From Metellina segmentata (lineage: Eukaryota > Arthropoda > Arachnida > Araneae > Tetragnathidae), in contig OX375882.1 in assembly GCA_947359465.1 (NCBI GenBank), forward strand, positions 55,860,509 to 55,924,508: 64,000 nucleotides of DNA. Reading direction: 5' to 3'. Both the position numbers and the translations under genes were made by a program. Each line of letters opens with the position of its first letter. The first letter of the stretch is position 1. Positions 44,992 to 56,195 of this stretch are shown one piece after another. Below the pieces are notes generated by a model. That model was not told the DNA's origin. It did no database searches and was given only the letters and a program-made list of their open reading frames with translations.

Positions 44992-45290
44992 TAACGTTGC
45001 AGAACGGGCTATTGGCCACGGTCTGGGATCAATCCCTAAGATAAATTTCCAAGGACAAAGCCGCCTTGTAACTTTAAACCACGGTCAGATCACGACGTCA
45101 ACATCTGAGATGGCACCCCACTCTCCAAACTCCCACAACACGCCAGCGATAGGAAATTTGAGGCAACGACAGATTTAACGCCCTCCACAGGCCCCTTGAA
45201 CCCGATTATGTTTGGCTGGACCTAGTTTCAAGCACGCAAGCCTCTGGTTGCAAATCCATTGCTATTCTAAGTATGCTACGGCGGTTTGGT
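44992..45290 (-). mobile_element. SINE family C
   Basis: The complement of the 3' region (AACGGGCTATTGGCCACGGT) is followed by CACGGTCAGATCACGACGTC and ACCCCACTCTCCAAACTCCC. The head lies near TATGCTACGGCGG. Confidence 0.75.
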
Positions 45291-45569
45291 TTATTTAAAA
45301 AATTAAATGTCGATTGGGATTTATTTACAATTTGAAAAGATTTATAAAGCACTTTTCTCATGAGGCGTTTTCTAACGCGCGTTTTCGAGGTCAGCTTTCC
45401 GTAAGCATTAAATTTTGTTTGTTTATTCCTCTAATTATATCAACAGATTTAAAATCCACATATATGTTGCACAGAATTGTTTTTGCTGTTTTATCGAATA
45501 ATAATTTGTCTAAATATATTTTCTTTATTAGTCCTAGGTTGACTCTTATTAAAATAATTTAGTAATTTT

Positions 45570-45640
45570 TATTTACCATCGTACTTGAGCAACACAACAG
45601 GCTATTGACGACGGTCAGGGATCAACCTCAAAAGTAAAGG
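45570..45640 (-). mobile_element. SINE family C, 3' fragment
   Basis: ATCGTACTTGAGCAACACAA, then CAGGCTATTGACGACGGTCA. Only about 70 bp are present. Confidence 0.6.
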
Positions 45641-45753
45641 CCTTGTTATAAATATTGTAAGTATTTGTTTACGACGGAGTCTTACAAGGCTACAGGTATT
45701 TATAGGATACATCCATTCTATCACCATATTAAAGGATTTCTGTCAATTTTTAA

Positions 45754-46017
45754 ACTTTCCTGATGGTTGTTTACAGGTATGTCTGCCATTAGCAACGGTT
45801 ACCAGGTCGTTATGGACGAGATATCTCGTCATTAGAGGAAATTTCGCGTCATCTAACCTCGTCATTAGACAAGATCTCTCTTTCGTACAAGATTTCGTCA
45901 TCTGACCAGATCTTCTCATCATCAAAAAACCGGAAGTATACATCTTGATGGTATCGTCATTAGCAAAATTCATCAGATACCGACAGACGAGATATCTCGT
46001 CGAAACCACTTGGAAGG
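45754..46017. mobile_element. palindromic MITE copy with TTAA flanks
   Basis: TTAA at 45750 is followed by ACTTTCCTGATGGTTGTTTA. The right end CGAAACCACTTGGAAGG is followed by TTAA at 46018. Inside are GGACGAGATATCTCGTC and several shorter decayed units. Confidence 0.75.
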
Positions 46018-46164
46018 TTAAATTGCAATAAACTTTACAGGGAAAATATGTGACTTCCCATCAAATGCGTGTTACTATTGTTTTTAAATAAACTATATTT
46101 AGACCCACCGTGTTCTAGAAAACTGACAACAAATGTGTACGAGATAAATACTTTGATGATATGT

Positions 46165-46425
46165 AGGTAGGTATCAAAATTAACGTCGCACTGGAACAAC
46201 ACAATGGGCTATTTATAACGACTCAGGATCAAACCCGAAGGGAAAGATTTGAGGACAGCACCACGTAATTTTGAACCACGGTCAGATGACGAGAGCACAC
46301 ATGAGCTGGCACCCCACTTTTCAAATTACCACACCACGCCAACGTGAGGACATTTGAGGCCACGATAGTACACGAATGTCTCTGTTTGGATTTGAACTCG
46401 CAACCCTTCTGTTGCTAACCTTTTA
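46165..46425 (-). mobile_element. SINE family C
   Basis: Begins GTAGGTATCAAAATTAACGT, then CGCACTGGAACAACACAATG. It continues through GGTCAGATGACGAGAGCACA and ends with GATTTGAACTCGCAACCCTT. Confidence 0.8.
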
Positions 46426-46575
46426 ATATATATAATAATAATCTTTTAGCTTATTTTGGCAGAATAGCTCAGAAATCATCAAGGTGACGACATTCGAATT
46501 GCACTCTTTTCCAGCTAACTTCCCAATCAAATAGACATGTTCCCCTTTTATTGATACAGGATAACCCACTTTATA

Positions 46576-47393
46576 CACAGTCCAGTCACATTAATGTGAC
46601 CACCACCTACTTTCGACGTCAACGTGAAATAACCAATCACAAAAGGCAGGTGGCAGCATATTGCAGTGGAGTGTATATAAAGGATGTCTTAGGGCATCAG
46701 AAAGCATTTCAGTCGTTGGTTTCGGAAACGGCTAATTTTGTGAACTGTTCGCGTACCGCCGTGGTAAAAATATACGGCGCATGGCAAAATGGCACTATCC
46801 AAAATCCGCGGCGTGGCACATGTGGTGCACCACGGGCTATAGATGACAGAGGCGAACGAAGGCTACGGATATGCGTTCAGGCGAATAGACGTGCAACTGT
46901 TGAGCAACTGACCGCCCAGATGAACCAAGGGGCTACCAAGAGTGTATTCTCAACAACGGTTCAGCGAGCGTTGCTGCGCATGGGCCTCCGCAGCAGACGC
47001 TGGTTAATACACCTATGCTGACTGCTGTTCATCGGCGACGAAGGCTGGAATTTGCACGCCAGTACCGCAACTGGACGTCCAGAGAGTGGCGACAGGTGGC
47101 TTTTTCCGATGAATCACGTTTTATGCACCATCGGATAGATGGACGTTGGCGTATACGGCTTGAAACGTCTGAAAGCAAACACCCTGCAACAATTGCCGGA
47201 AGGATCCAGGCTGGAGGAGGGAGGTAATCTAGCGCAGCTGGCTACGGCACTGGAGTCGGCATGGCTCAACATCCCAGTGAACACCTTCAGAAACTTAATT
47301 GACTCTCTTCCTGCACGTCTCCAGTGGTCCGCTCTGCCAAAGGTGGTTATTCTGGCTTTTGACAGGTGGTCACATTAATGTGACTGGACTGTG
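46576..47393 (+). mobile_element. Tc1-like element, internally deleted, copy 1
   Basis: Perfect 28-bp inverted termini start CACAGTCCAGTCACATTAAT and end ATTAATGTGACTGGACTGTG. TA flanks both sides (46574-46575, 47394-47395). Each terminus contains the palindrome GTCACATTAATGTGAC. At 818 bp the element is about half the length of an intact Tc1 family member because the transposase gene carries a large internal deletion. Confidence 0.95.
46663..47340 (+). pseudogene. Tc1-like transposase with internal deletion
   Basis: The N-terminal paired-type helix-turn-helix region is visible (SETANFVNCSRTAVVKIYGA and later RRATVEQLTAQMNQG). A frameshift near 47015 separates it from VHRRRRLEFARQYRNWT and the first catalytic block FSDESRFMHHRIDGRW. 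After AGRIQAGGG the sequence jumps directly to NLAQLATALESAWLNIPV, the C-terminal tail. The segment with the second aspartate and the final catalytic residue is therefore missing. The same junction (GGAGGGAGGTAATCTAGCGC) is present in the fragment at 57079-57383. The protein would be inactive. Confidence 0.88.
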
Positions 47394-48163
47394 TATATTG
47401 CCTCGTTTTCGACAGAAATGAAATGGTGGCGTAAAGGAATAAGATCTTTGAGTTTCACCACTACAACATTTATTCTGTGACATCCTACAGCTTAGCATAT
47501 ATTTACAGTATGGTTAAAGATATTTTGAAACAAGAAGAGTTTGGCAAGTAAGCGAGCTTGTTCTCGCTCTTGGGTCTCAGTGGTCTCTGTGGAAAATACT
47601 AGTGTCTTTCAGGTCACCTTTGAACCAGAAGTCGATGGAATTTTGAGTGTTCTCAAGGGGCTTGAGATTGATGATATCGTGATATCAGTGTAAGGTCAGA
47701 TGAAGAGGGTTTGTTTCAAGTGCTCAGAACTTTATGACCGATGTATTGTTAAATGGAGTGCTGTAATAGTACTTCTAGGATTAGTTATGGACAGTTGATC
47801 ACTTGAAAGGAGTTTTATGATCTCCTATTAGGGAATTCTGGAATACGTCTGCTTTGTGTCGGCTTGATCAGAGAAGCCACGTTTAGAGCGGTACAACTAG
47901 CGGTATAATGTACAGTCAGTACAGATTCTGTATGTGAACAATTCTGTCATTTGATGAATTCTGTAAAAATTATTTGAACAAATAACAGACATATGACACC
48001 AAGGCACAACTTTGAGTGCATAAAAGCCTAAATTCGGTTTCTATTAGCCATGATCTCAATCATTGCACCAGGAGAGTTAACGCTTTGAAATGGTATACAG
48101 GTAGATATAGATTATAGAGATATATTAAGTTCAACTGACCGGACAATGGAAAAACTTTTGATT
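47394..48163. other. no recognised feature
   Basis: Unassigned single-copy-looking sequence. Confidence 0.4.
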
Positions 48164-48167
48164 TTAA

Positions 48168-48262
48168 CCCATTCAGTTGTTGTCTCGAAGAGGTTTCTCG
48201 TCACTAAGCAAAATTGACCATATCTTGATGGACGAGATATCTTGTTGAAGTCACTTGGAGGG
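48168..48262. mobile_element. palindromic MITE, short 95-bp copy with TTAA flanks
   Basis: TTAA at 48164 is followed by CCCATTCAGTTGTTGTCTCG. The right end AAGTCACTTGGAGGG is followed by TTAA at 48263. It contains just two palindrome units (AGGTTTCTCGTC and GGACGAGATATCTTG), the shortest version in the window. Confidence 0.75.
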
Positions 48263-48589
48263 TTAAAGGAATTGAGAAGTAAGTTCAATGTAGTGTCGTA
48301 TATCTTTTTCACAACTTTTATCAAGTTCTCTGAATAACATAAAATAATTCGCCAATTTATATTACTCTTTCAGGTTTTAGAAAGCTGTATTGTCCGAAAA
48401 ATCACCATAATGAATCGGGGCAAAATGTAAACAGTGTTGAAGCCTGCCATACTTAAGCAGTTCGTGAAGCTTGACTGGAACAGTAAAAGCAGTATTGTCA
48501 CTACTTGACACTGCCTCGTCCAAAATATCCTCAATGGTTCGGGGACAGAAGATTAACAATGTTGTTCTCAGACATTTTCTGGTTTAAGG

Positions 48590-48718
48590 AATTCCTGAAA
48601 CGAACAAGATGGTAATTTATTGTTTTGTGAAGAGGTCGTCTGAATTAATACATCGACAAAAACTCTGTTTCGACACTTTCTTGCTTTGACAAATTTCGTA
48701 GATTGCTTCGTCTTGGGG
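48590..48718 (+). repeat. diverged copy of the 50637-51190 repeat
   Basis: AACGAACAAGATGGTAATTT, then ATTGTTTTGTGAAGAGGTCG and ACATCGACAAAAACTC, match 50876-50945 with about one difference in five bases. Confidence 0.6.
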
Positions 48719-48724
48719 TTTTAA

Positions 48725-49157
48725 CCCTAGAAGTGAATTTATGAGATATATAGCCTATCGGGAGATCTGAATATTTTTTTCAAATGACGGGATGGAGATG
48801 GCCGTTTTTTTATAATACCGAGATCGCTTCAGTTTTGATGATGTTGTCAGCGCTCACTTTTCTTCCAATGACGAGATATCTCGTCCAACAAGATTTGGTT
48901 AGTTTTCCTACTGACGAGGTAACACGTCGATACAACCGGGTTACCACTCCAAGTGATTTCGATCAGATATATCGTCCAATATCTTACCAATTTTCCTAAT
49001 GACCAGGTATCTCGTCATCAAGATATTACCAATTTATAGATATGACGAGATGATCTGGACAGTTTAACTTCCAATGACGAAATATCTGATACATCAAAAT
49101 CTGGTCAGTTTTGCTGATGAAGAGATATCTCGTTTAAACAACCACCCGGAAGGTATC
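48725..49157. mobile_element. palindromic MITE, two adjacent copies
   Basis: TTAA at 48721 precedes CCCTAGAAGTGAATTTATGA. A new terminus-like segment begins at about 48948 (CTCCAAGTGATTTCGATCAG), and the end is ACAACCACCCGGAAGG. In between are ATGACGAGATATCTCGTCC and GAAGAGATATCTCG units. Confidence 0.6.
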
Positions 49158-49388
49158 TACCTTTACGCTGCGGCGCTTAGATTTTTTTCAATCGTCTCCA
49201 GGAACGGCTTTTTCGCCTGCATGTCCGGCCCCCCTTACCTAATTGAGCGATAGAGCCTTGAGTGGCATTGACTGACGCTTTCCTTTCATAGTATTGTGCG
49301 CTGTATATCACCAGACCGACTTTAGGCCTGGTTAACACCTCACGGTTGACAGTGAAGGGTACCGAACAAAAGGAGGGATCCTCTAGAA

Positions 49389-50455
49389 CAGTGCTCCCCA
49401 ACCTTTTTATCGCCGTAGACCGGATCATTGTTTGATAATTTTAACGCGGCCCGCTGAGGAGGGAGGGGGGCGTTGATTGTTTAGATTGTAGATTGTTTTG
49501 ATTTAATAATTTTAATTTAATTGCATTTAAACATGCCTTCAAAATAAAATACAGTTACACCAAAAAATGAATATAAAGTGATTTAACATTTTAACTCACT
49601 AGAACGCTAAATCAATGAGAACCCTGAGCTTATTTCATTGCAACGAGACGGTTTCATCTGGGGGTTATAGGAGACAATGACACCCGAAGTGTGTTGCTTA
49701 GATCCAGTTTATTCCGTTGTTTTGTTTTGGTTGCTGTCACTGCAGAAAACCCCACACAGATAGGTTGACGGAAATGGCAATAGGGATTTAAGTGCTGAGG
49801 TGGCAATCTCAGGGTTTACCGCCATGACTTTAATCCAGAACACCGGCAGAGTTGTTGTCTCGAACGTAGTTTTAAGGCCGCCTTCATTTGCAATCTCCAG
49901 CAGTTGATCTTCTTGTACAGACTTGCTAGATTCGCCTGATTTGTTGACAAATGGGTTGCGGATCCATTCCTTACTAGTTCTTGAGTCTTTTGTGGTTGGG
50001 AAGTAGCGATAAAACTCTTTGAAAAGCAAAGACAGGTGATCGTGCACCAACTGGGAGTATGAATGTTTAGGCTCAGTCTCGCCTAAAATCCCCGCTAATG
50101 TCTGAAACATGTCCAAAATGCCTCTGTTCACGCGCCGTCCCCACAACTTCAATTTGGCTTTAAATGCAGCTACTTTGTCTGCCAACTTGAAAACAGCTGT
50201 CACATTTGTCTCAAAATTGGAAAATACATACAGAATTCAAAAATCATAATTGAACTCTAGTAACAGAACAAATTTAAAGTTATGACTTACCGCCTCCTAA
50301 TTCGTGTGGACATTTCATAGATAAGAACCGCACAAACCCGAGAGAAATACACCACAGTAAATAAAATGGAAATAATTTAATGTTCCTTGGGCGGCTCGGT
50401 ACCATTTGATCCACGGACCGGTACCGGTCCGCGGACCGGGGGTTGGGGACCACTG
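49389..50455. mobile_element. hAT element, Charlie-like ends
   Basis: The termini CAGTGCTCCCCAACCTTTTT and GGTTGGGGACCACTG are inverted repeats of the Charlie type. A perfect 8-bp duplication CTCTAGAA flanks them (49381-49388, 50456-50463). The subterminal GACCGGTACCGGTCCGCGGA palindrome near 50416-50437 is typical of the family. The element keeps only the C-terminal transposase exon part (49709-50203). Confidence 0.95.
49709..50221 (-). pseudogene. hAT transposase, C-terminal part
   Basis: A frame of about 170 residues, open upstream through FETNVTAVFKLADKVAAFK. It continues AKLKLWGRRVNRGILDMFQT and PVFWIKVMAVNPEIATSALK. It ends in the hAT dimerisation region with LLPFPSTYLCGVFCS, where the family has a conserved (F/L)P(S/T)TY.CE.GFS block. 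Here the expected CEAGFS reads CGVFCS and the last residues are frameshifted, so the domain is damaged. The upstream transposase (zinc finger, catalytic aspartates) is missing. Similar proteins in animals are annotated as ZBED or SCAN-domain-like transposon genes. Confidence 0.8.
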
Positions 50456-50636
50456 CTCTAGAAGGTCAGTCGCTGACAGCTCGTAAATGGTGATCGATGC
50501 TAGCGTTCACTTAAAAGGGGGGGGGGGAATAACATCCACCGTAAATAGATCTATACCAGGCCGCTGGTGTAAACGAAATTGTAGTGGTAACAATTGTCTA
50601 ACTGCCGCAGGGTAAAGATTAAATATCCACTCACAT

Positions 50637-51190
50637 CTGTGAATTCAACTTCAAATGAAAGAATTAAATTCCAGTGGAAAAAACATTATTCGATTAAGTT
50701 GCCTTAGATCTTTCGGATATTCCTCGGGAAAATTTCGAAAAGATGTTTCTAATACCATTTAATAGCCCGTTGTGTTGCTCCAGTGTGACGTTCAGAAATA
50801 TACCTACCTACCGATACCATTTGAATTCTGAAAATGGCAGAATGCAACTCCCGTGTATCGGTAGCAGTTATCCTTCAAACGAACTGGATGGTAATTTATT
50901 GTTTTATGAAAAGGTTGTCTAAGTTAATAAATCGACAAAAGCTCAAATTTTTGGCACTATCTTGCTTCGACAACCACACTATCATGCTTCAGTGGGGTTT
51001 TACACAGCCCTTCACTTTTCTGAATGCAACTCTAAATGAAGAAATTTAACTCCAACGAAAAAAACATTATTCCATTCAATAGCTTTACATATTCAGGTAT
51101 TCCTCTGAAAATTTTTGAAAAGATCTTTCCAATACCATTTTCAAGTCAGACATTGGCAGAAACGTAACTCCAGTGAATCGGTGCTATGAA
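50637..51190 (+). repeat. tandem repeat, two units of about 385 bp
   Basis: TGAATTCAACTTCAAATGAA at 50639 corresponds to TGAATGCAACTCTAAATGAA at 51021. Both continue AAAAAACATTATTCGATT or a variant, then GGTATTCCTC and TAATACCATTT. A partial third copy lies at 48590-48718. A short SINE-C fragment sits in the first unit. Confidence 0.7.
50760..50812 (+). mobile_element. 53-bp 5'-truncated SINE-C insertion
   Basis: AATAGCCCGTTGTGTTGCTC, then CAGTGTGACGTTCAG and ACCTACCTACC, flanked by ATACCATTT on both sides (about 50751 and 50815). The second tandem unit lacks the SINE and so serves as the empty site. Confidence 0.75.
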
Positions 51191-52083
51191 TCCACCAAGA
51201 CCTCGAGGCATTTGTTTATACGAAACCAGTGCTGACACTAATGCATTTTCTATTTACGAACTTCAGGGGAAACTGTTTGGCTTTGTCATCGCTTCACCAG
51301 GAAGCAATCTCGCAAAGTAATGAGAGAGGATCGTCTAGGCTTGGTCTTTCCTTCTTTTGTTGCCCAAACGTAGGCACAAAAACTTCTGACTTTCGTCATT
51401 AGGTTTTGAGGGAAAAAGCAATACTCGTTTGAGAGAAGAACACAGAATCTGACTTCCATTGTCCCACTTATTGATCCCGCTCCCCTTCAGGGACCATCTG
51501 GGGGGATATCGAATTTCCTGTTCTTGTATTCGAACTCGGCAGATGCTGCTGCAGACGATGGAATAGCGATCGGATGCGAATCTGGGAAATCTATGTTGAA
51601 TAATTGTCTGAATTATGTCTAATGAAATGCAATTCAAGATGCGGACACCTGCAGTACACTGTTATGTAGAAACAAGAACACAGACGATATATTGTCATAG
51701 TTCTAAACGCATCTGCTTGCCATGTGATTTCACTTGACACTATGAATGCCGATTTATCTATTACCCCCCTAACCTATTGCAAAACATTGTCCTAGTTATT
51801 ATCCTACCTCGAATTATTAGAGAAAATATTCACTGGCTATGTTTGTGTTTTTCATAATACAGGCTATGGTCCAAAGTTTGTCACAAAATGAGAACACAAA
51901 CTATGTCGGGACGTTGGGTGGAGAGGAGATCCTAGTCTGTTTCCAATTCACTTGGAGATGAAGATTCACGTTATTCACTTTCGTATAATCCGAATATCAG
52001 TACGATTACAGCAAATAGTTGTAGACAAGCTTTTCAGTTGTTTACATGGAGACGAACGCTTGTTAGAAAAAATTAGACACTTA
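51191..52083. other. no recognised feature
   Basis: A 100-residue minus-strand frame at 51335-51637 has no domain I recognise. Confidence 0.4.
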
Positions 52084-52087
52084 TTAA

Positions 52088-52906
52088 CCTTTAACTGCTT
52101 TCATGGGTCTCACAGACCCCGAGTCATTTTTGACGGATCGTTTCCTCCCCTTAAAGTGAATATTGATCCTTGTCCTATTCAGTACTTTCCTACTACGTCC
52201 AACAGAAGCCACATTTCAAGACTGGTTTGGCTGCCCCAACTATTTCGTTTTCACACTATTTGCATTTCTCTTCTTAGACCCCTTCACAGCATTTGCGTTA
52301 CCGTTCTTGTTGAATGAAATCGTGTAAGTTGAGTAGGGAATTTCGGCCGAGAGCCTAAAATGGCAACAAACTTTACTAAGAAACGACCTGCGTATCTTAC
52401 ACAAAAAGTAATTCAGGATATTGTCGATAAATCGTCGTAAATAGAGTACTGGGACAGTGAAATTTCGGATAATATAATTGAAAGCGAACACGAAACGGAT
52501 TCGGAAATTGATGAAGATGAAGACATTTCAAGTGCGTCTTCAGAAGAAGAATATTTCTACTGAAAAAATAACTTCAAATGGGATTCCAGGGGGAAACCTA
52601 ATCGTGCCATTAGAACACCAAAACACAACATAGTTTTTCAGTTTCCAGGGTTAAAAAGTCCTGCAAAATTAGGTCCGAAAGCTGAGCCTGAAGAGACATG
52701 GAATCTACTTAACTTATATAGTAATATAAAATATACTTAATGTTAAGAATTGAATTATCTAAATTTAAAATGTATAAATAATAATTATCTAAAGAATCTT
52801 TCATTAATATATTATATTAATCAACTTTATACGCTCTTTAGTGAGCGAGGTCTGAGAGACCCCTCCACACTAGTTACGAGACGGTTTGTGACACAATAGT
52901 TAAGGA
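52088..52906 (+). mobile_element. non-autonomous piggyBac-like element
   Basis: TTAA flanks both ends (52084-52087, 52907-52910). The left end is CCTTTAACTGCTTTCATGGG. The right end, read inward, is TCCTTAACTATTGTGTCAC. Subterminal GGGTCTCACAGACCCC and its partner GGTCTGAGAGACCCC form a second inverted pair. It carries only the N-terminal portion of a transposase. Confidence 0.85.
52360..52740 (+). pseudogene. piggyBac transposase N-terminal fragment
   Basis: The frame begins MATNFTKKRPAYLTQK. An acidic segment follows (ESEHETDSEIDEDEDI, ASSEEEYFY), then NNFKWDSRGKPNR, KHNIVFQFPG, and PEETWNLL. This order (acidic N-terminus, KW motif, then the start of the dimerisation domain) is that of piggyBac-derived transposases. 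Two in-frame stops occur, a TAA after about residue 26 and a TGA after the EEYFY block. The catalytic DDD domain is entirely missing: after NLLNLY the frame runs into element-end sequence and stops. Confidence 0.82.
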
Positions 52907-52910
52907 TTAA

Positions 52911-53905
52911 AGAAAACTAAAGGGCGATACAAAATTATAAAGGACATCGATTAACTTGGTTTCATTCCGTCTCTAATTCTTCGAAATTCCAAATATTTTT
53001 CACGTGAATGCGTTTTTAAAATTTGAGCAGTACTTGCTAAGGGAAAGCTTGAAAAATCGAGCCTTATACTAAAGCGTTACAACTGTCTTGTATTATGATT
53101 TTAATTTTTATAAGAAATATCCAAAAGTTGAATATAGCGTCGTGTAGAGAAGAGATGTCTGCACCTCACATGACCTTCGGACCGAGTGTGCAGGTGTAGG
53201 TTCTTCGTGATAGGCCAAAATTCTACGGTACTGGGCAAGCTTTGGGACAGTGTGCTTTGGTATTGCATAGAGTGAGGACTGAGAAAGCGATGCCTTTCCA
53301 AAGTTACTGAACTACTCTATAATCATAGACCTTTAGTCAATAAAATAATCCTGCAAAATTGATATCAAACTGCACTTTAATCGTTCAAACTGTAAACTAT
53401 TTTATAAATATTCGCAATAAATAATCGCTCAAAGTTTCGATGTCTTCATTCATTCCATAATCCAACATCAGATCCGAATATTCAATTCAAAACTACGTTT
53501 TTTTGCCCTCGTCACAACTAATTGTTTTTATCACATTCCAAATCGTGGTTACAATTTTTTCAAGTGCAAAATTAAAAATATATTTACTAATATTATAGTT
53601 CGCTCGTTCTTAATAAATGCATTATCAAGACACAATAACGTTTATTATACAAGTACGTGTAGAAGTTGTACCTCGCGCGATAAAAATAAAATTCACTCTT
53701 GCACGAACTCACAAGCTACGTAGAGTAACAAAAGTGTTTAATATCAATTTCTGAACTTTTTACGTGGAACATCAATAAAACCTTTTTTGAAGAGATTCAT
53801 TTTAGTAGCTGGAACAAAAATATCTTCAAAAAATGATCTTATTTTTGGACCAAAATTGTGTGAAATTACAGTTTTCATCAAAATTTTCATTTCCAATACC
53901 TCTCT
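52911..53905. other. no recognised feature
   Basis: Unassigned sequence. No coding or repeat structure could be supported. Confidence 0.4.
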
Positions 53906-54245
53906 ATCTCTAATATGATAAAAAGAAGTGTTTGTCTGTTTGTTTGTTTCTTGTCCGCAAAGTCCTGACGAATCCATGGCATTTACAGTAACGGAATTTG
54001 CACACAAGTAGTCCGAATTTTTTGCAATTTTAGGGTCGAGGCGAATTTTAAAATTCAATCTAGAACATTTTAAAATGAATTTAATAGTTTTTTTTCACCG
54101 TTCTTCCTTCTTCCGCGGAATGAAGAAGCATCAAAATTTAGACTTATCGCCCTCACGTCACCATGACGTCAGCCTTTGGAATTATTAGCTTCTACATAAA
54201 ACTATCAGGGGAGGCATAAGAGGAGGGGGCGATTTTTAGACACCA
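53906..54245 (+). mobile_element. Helitron-like 5' fragment
   Basis: CTCTAATATGATAAAAAGAA, then GTGTTTGTCTGTTTG, CCTGACGAATCCATGGCATT and GTAGTCCGAATTTTTTG, align with the first 330 bp of 3437-4159. The 3' hairpin and CTAGT end are absent. Confidence 0.65.
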
Positions 54246-54382
54246 AATAACAAGTTTATTAATCAATTAATAGACATCACGAATACAAAGAAGCGGATCA
54301 CACGAGAGAGTGCGTTACGTGTGTCCATACGTAATACATCCGTTCTCCCACTCTGATACAATTCAATTGCAATCGTAATTAC

Positions 54383-55118
54383 TAAGGCAACTTTTTTGTT
54401 GCAGCAAAAATGAGAAAAGTTGCATTTATCATTCCCTTAAGTTGCATTTATGGAAATAAAGTTGCATTTATTTTTGATACACTAAATTCTAAAATAAGTT
54501 ATTCGTAAAAAATGATAAAATTCAAAATGTATTGACAATTTTAGTCGTGTACAACAGTATTATAATGCATTCCAAAACATAGAAGAACGTTAAATGGTCC
54601 ATCCTTGGCCAGTAATTTCTTTAACATTGAAAAACTGCGCCAGCCGCAGTCATATAATTTGCTGTATCGGATAGCAAAAGCGCAAAATCCTTTCGCTCAA
54701 CATTCACAGATTTTAAAACGTCATCTACAAGGCGAACAACATATTGATGATCGACACTCACCTCGAAAACTCTGCAGTCGATTACACAAGTTTCCTCAGG
54801 ATTATCAAGAGTGCCAACCAATGTGTTAAGGTACTTGCGATTTATTTCACTTTCGTCTGTTAGGACGAACCCCTTCTTTAAATGAACTTCTTGTTTGATC
54901 AGCAATACTTCGGCGTTCGCACACACGTGATTGAAGGGTTGATTGACAGGGCAAAAAATGAAATAGTAATTTCCTATTTATTAATTTTAAGCTAACTTTT
55001 AAAAAGTTGCAGGTGGTTGCATTTATGCAAAAAGTTGCATTTATACAGAAAGTTGCATTTATGTTGCGGTTATACGTAACTCACTTATAATACACCCCAT
55101 GTAGGAGGAATTTTGGTT
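54383..55118. mobile_element. hAT-like element, copy 2, right end lost
   Basis: The left end TAAGGCAACTTTTTTGTTGC matches 29576. It has only two or three subterminal AAGTTGCATTTAT units instead of the array. From 54460 to 55118 it is close to copy 1, ending at GGAGGAATTTTGGTTT, after which copy 1 continues to its terminus but copy 2 does not. Confidence 0.85.
54621..54926 (-). pseudogene. hAT-type transposase fragment, copy 2
   Basis: A 101-residue minus-strand frame, nearly identical to the one at 30343-30669. It ends LLLSDTANYMTAAGAVFQC, where SDTANYM corresponds to the conserved catalytic-aspartate segment. The stop directly after the motif is shared by both copies. The better conserved motif suggests this copy is closer to the ancestral fragment. 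Confidence 0.75.
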
Positions 55119-56195
55119 TATTAGGCCCTTATGGATATATTCCAAAATAATATTTCTATAGCTCTGATATTTCGTACCATATTACTGTTAAACAACCCAA
55201 ACAAAATTCAATTAATATTTTATTTTAAGAATAGTTTTTAGTATACAATTATAAATATTAAATTAATGTTTGAAAAAATTATGAATTGGTAACTTATTAT
55301 ATTTTGATGGAAATCGATTCAGAAGAACTTTTAATATGGCCATACAAAATTTCAGCTCCTTATGATATAGTGACTTTTTTGCGCTACATTGTTTCCTTAT
55401 TATTGCGATTTTATGAGGCAACCAAAATTTTTTCACCTCGAATTATAATTCTCGTATCGTTGGTATGTGAATAGTATATACAATAATTCTCGGATTGCTG
55501 AAAAATACGTTTTAAAAGTTAAAATTTGAAATTCGGGTAACGATAACTGCCATTAATTTCGATCTACGAATAGTGACTTTTTATGTGGAAATGATCCCTG
55601 AAATTAACACCTACATTAGGATTAAGTAACTCCGCATAGAAAGGTAAAGTCATGAAATGTCATATTTAGACTAAATTTACGATGCAGAATATGATTAGGC
55701 CATCAAAACATGGAATGATACCTTTGAATTTGCTCTAGTGTGAATAGTGTTCGAAATAATGGAGATGGTGTTCACGGGCTTCGAGAACTTTCGAATGTTT
55801 TGAGAGTTCTTTGTGTTTAAAATGGCTTTATTCCATAAATTATCCCATGAACTAGACTTATCCAAAGATGAGATGACAGATGCAACTAGCAATGTACTTC
55901 GTAATTAAGTGTGGTCATCTCTTACTCCCATGACAAATACTTCAAAGCTGCTCGCAATAGCGTCTATCGGTTCAGTAAGGAACAATGACCACTGTCTTGT
56001 ATTGAAATTATCATATGATATTACAGCTCCAAATGTCAAAATTATCGATTTCAATAGACAGTTTCCTAGCATCCCATTTGATTGGATTTAAAGTGAGAAT
56101 ATAGCTAACCACTCCATGCGATCAATTTCCTCTTGAACGCATTGTTCTATCATTCGAACTCTGTGTAAGCGATCGTATTATCTAACCCTCAGGTA
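55119..56195. other. no recognised feature
   Basis: AT-rich sequence. Several short frames without recognisable domains. Confidence 0.4.

Larger units (their letters stand above)
49239..50499 (-). pseudogene. open frame split by a hAT insertion, possible exon
   Basis: If the hAT element and one copy of its duplication are removed, the minus strand has one continuous frame of about 65 codons. It starts near SITIYELSATDLLED and continues FCSVPFTVNREVLTRPKVG and YYERKASVNATQGS. A possible acceptor (CTAG before 50499) and a possible donor (GTAAGG after 49239) bracket it. I recognise no family. It could be a host exon knocked out by the insertion, or an older transposon remnant. Base composition is more GC-rich than its neighbours. 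Confidence 0.4.
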
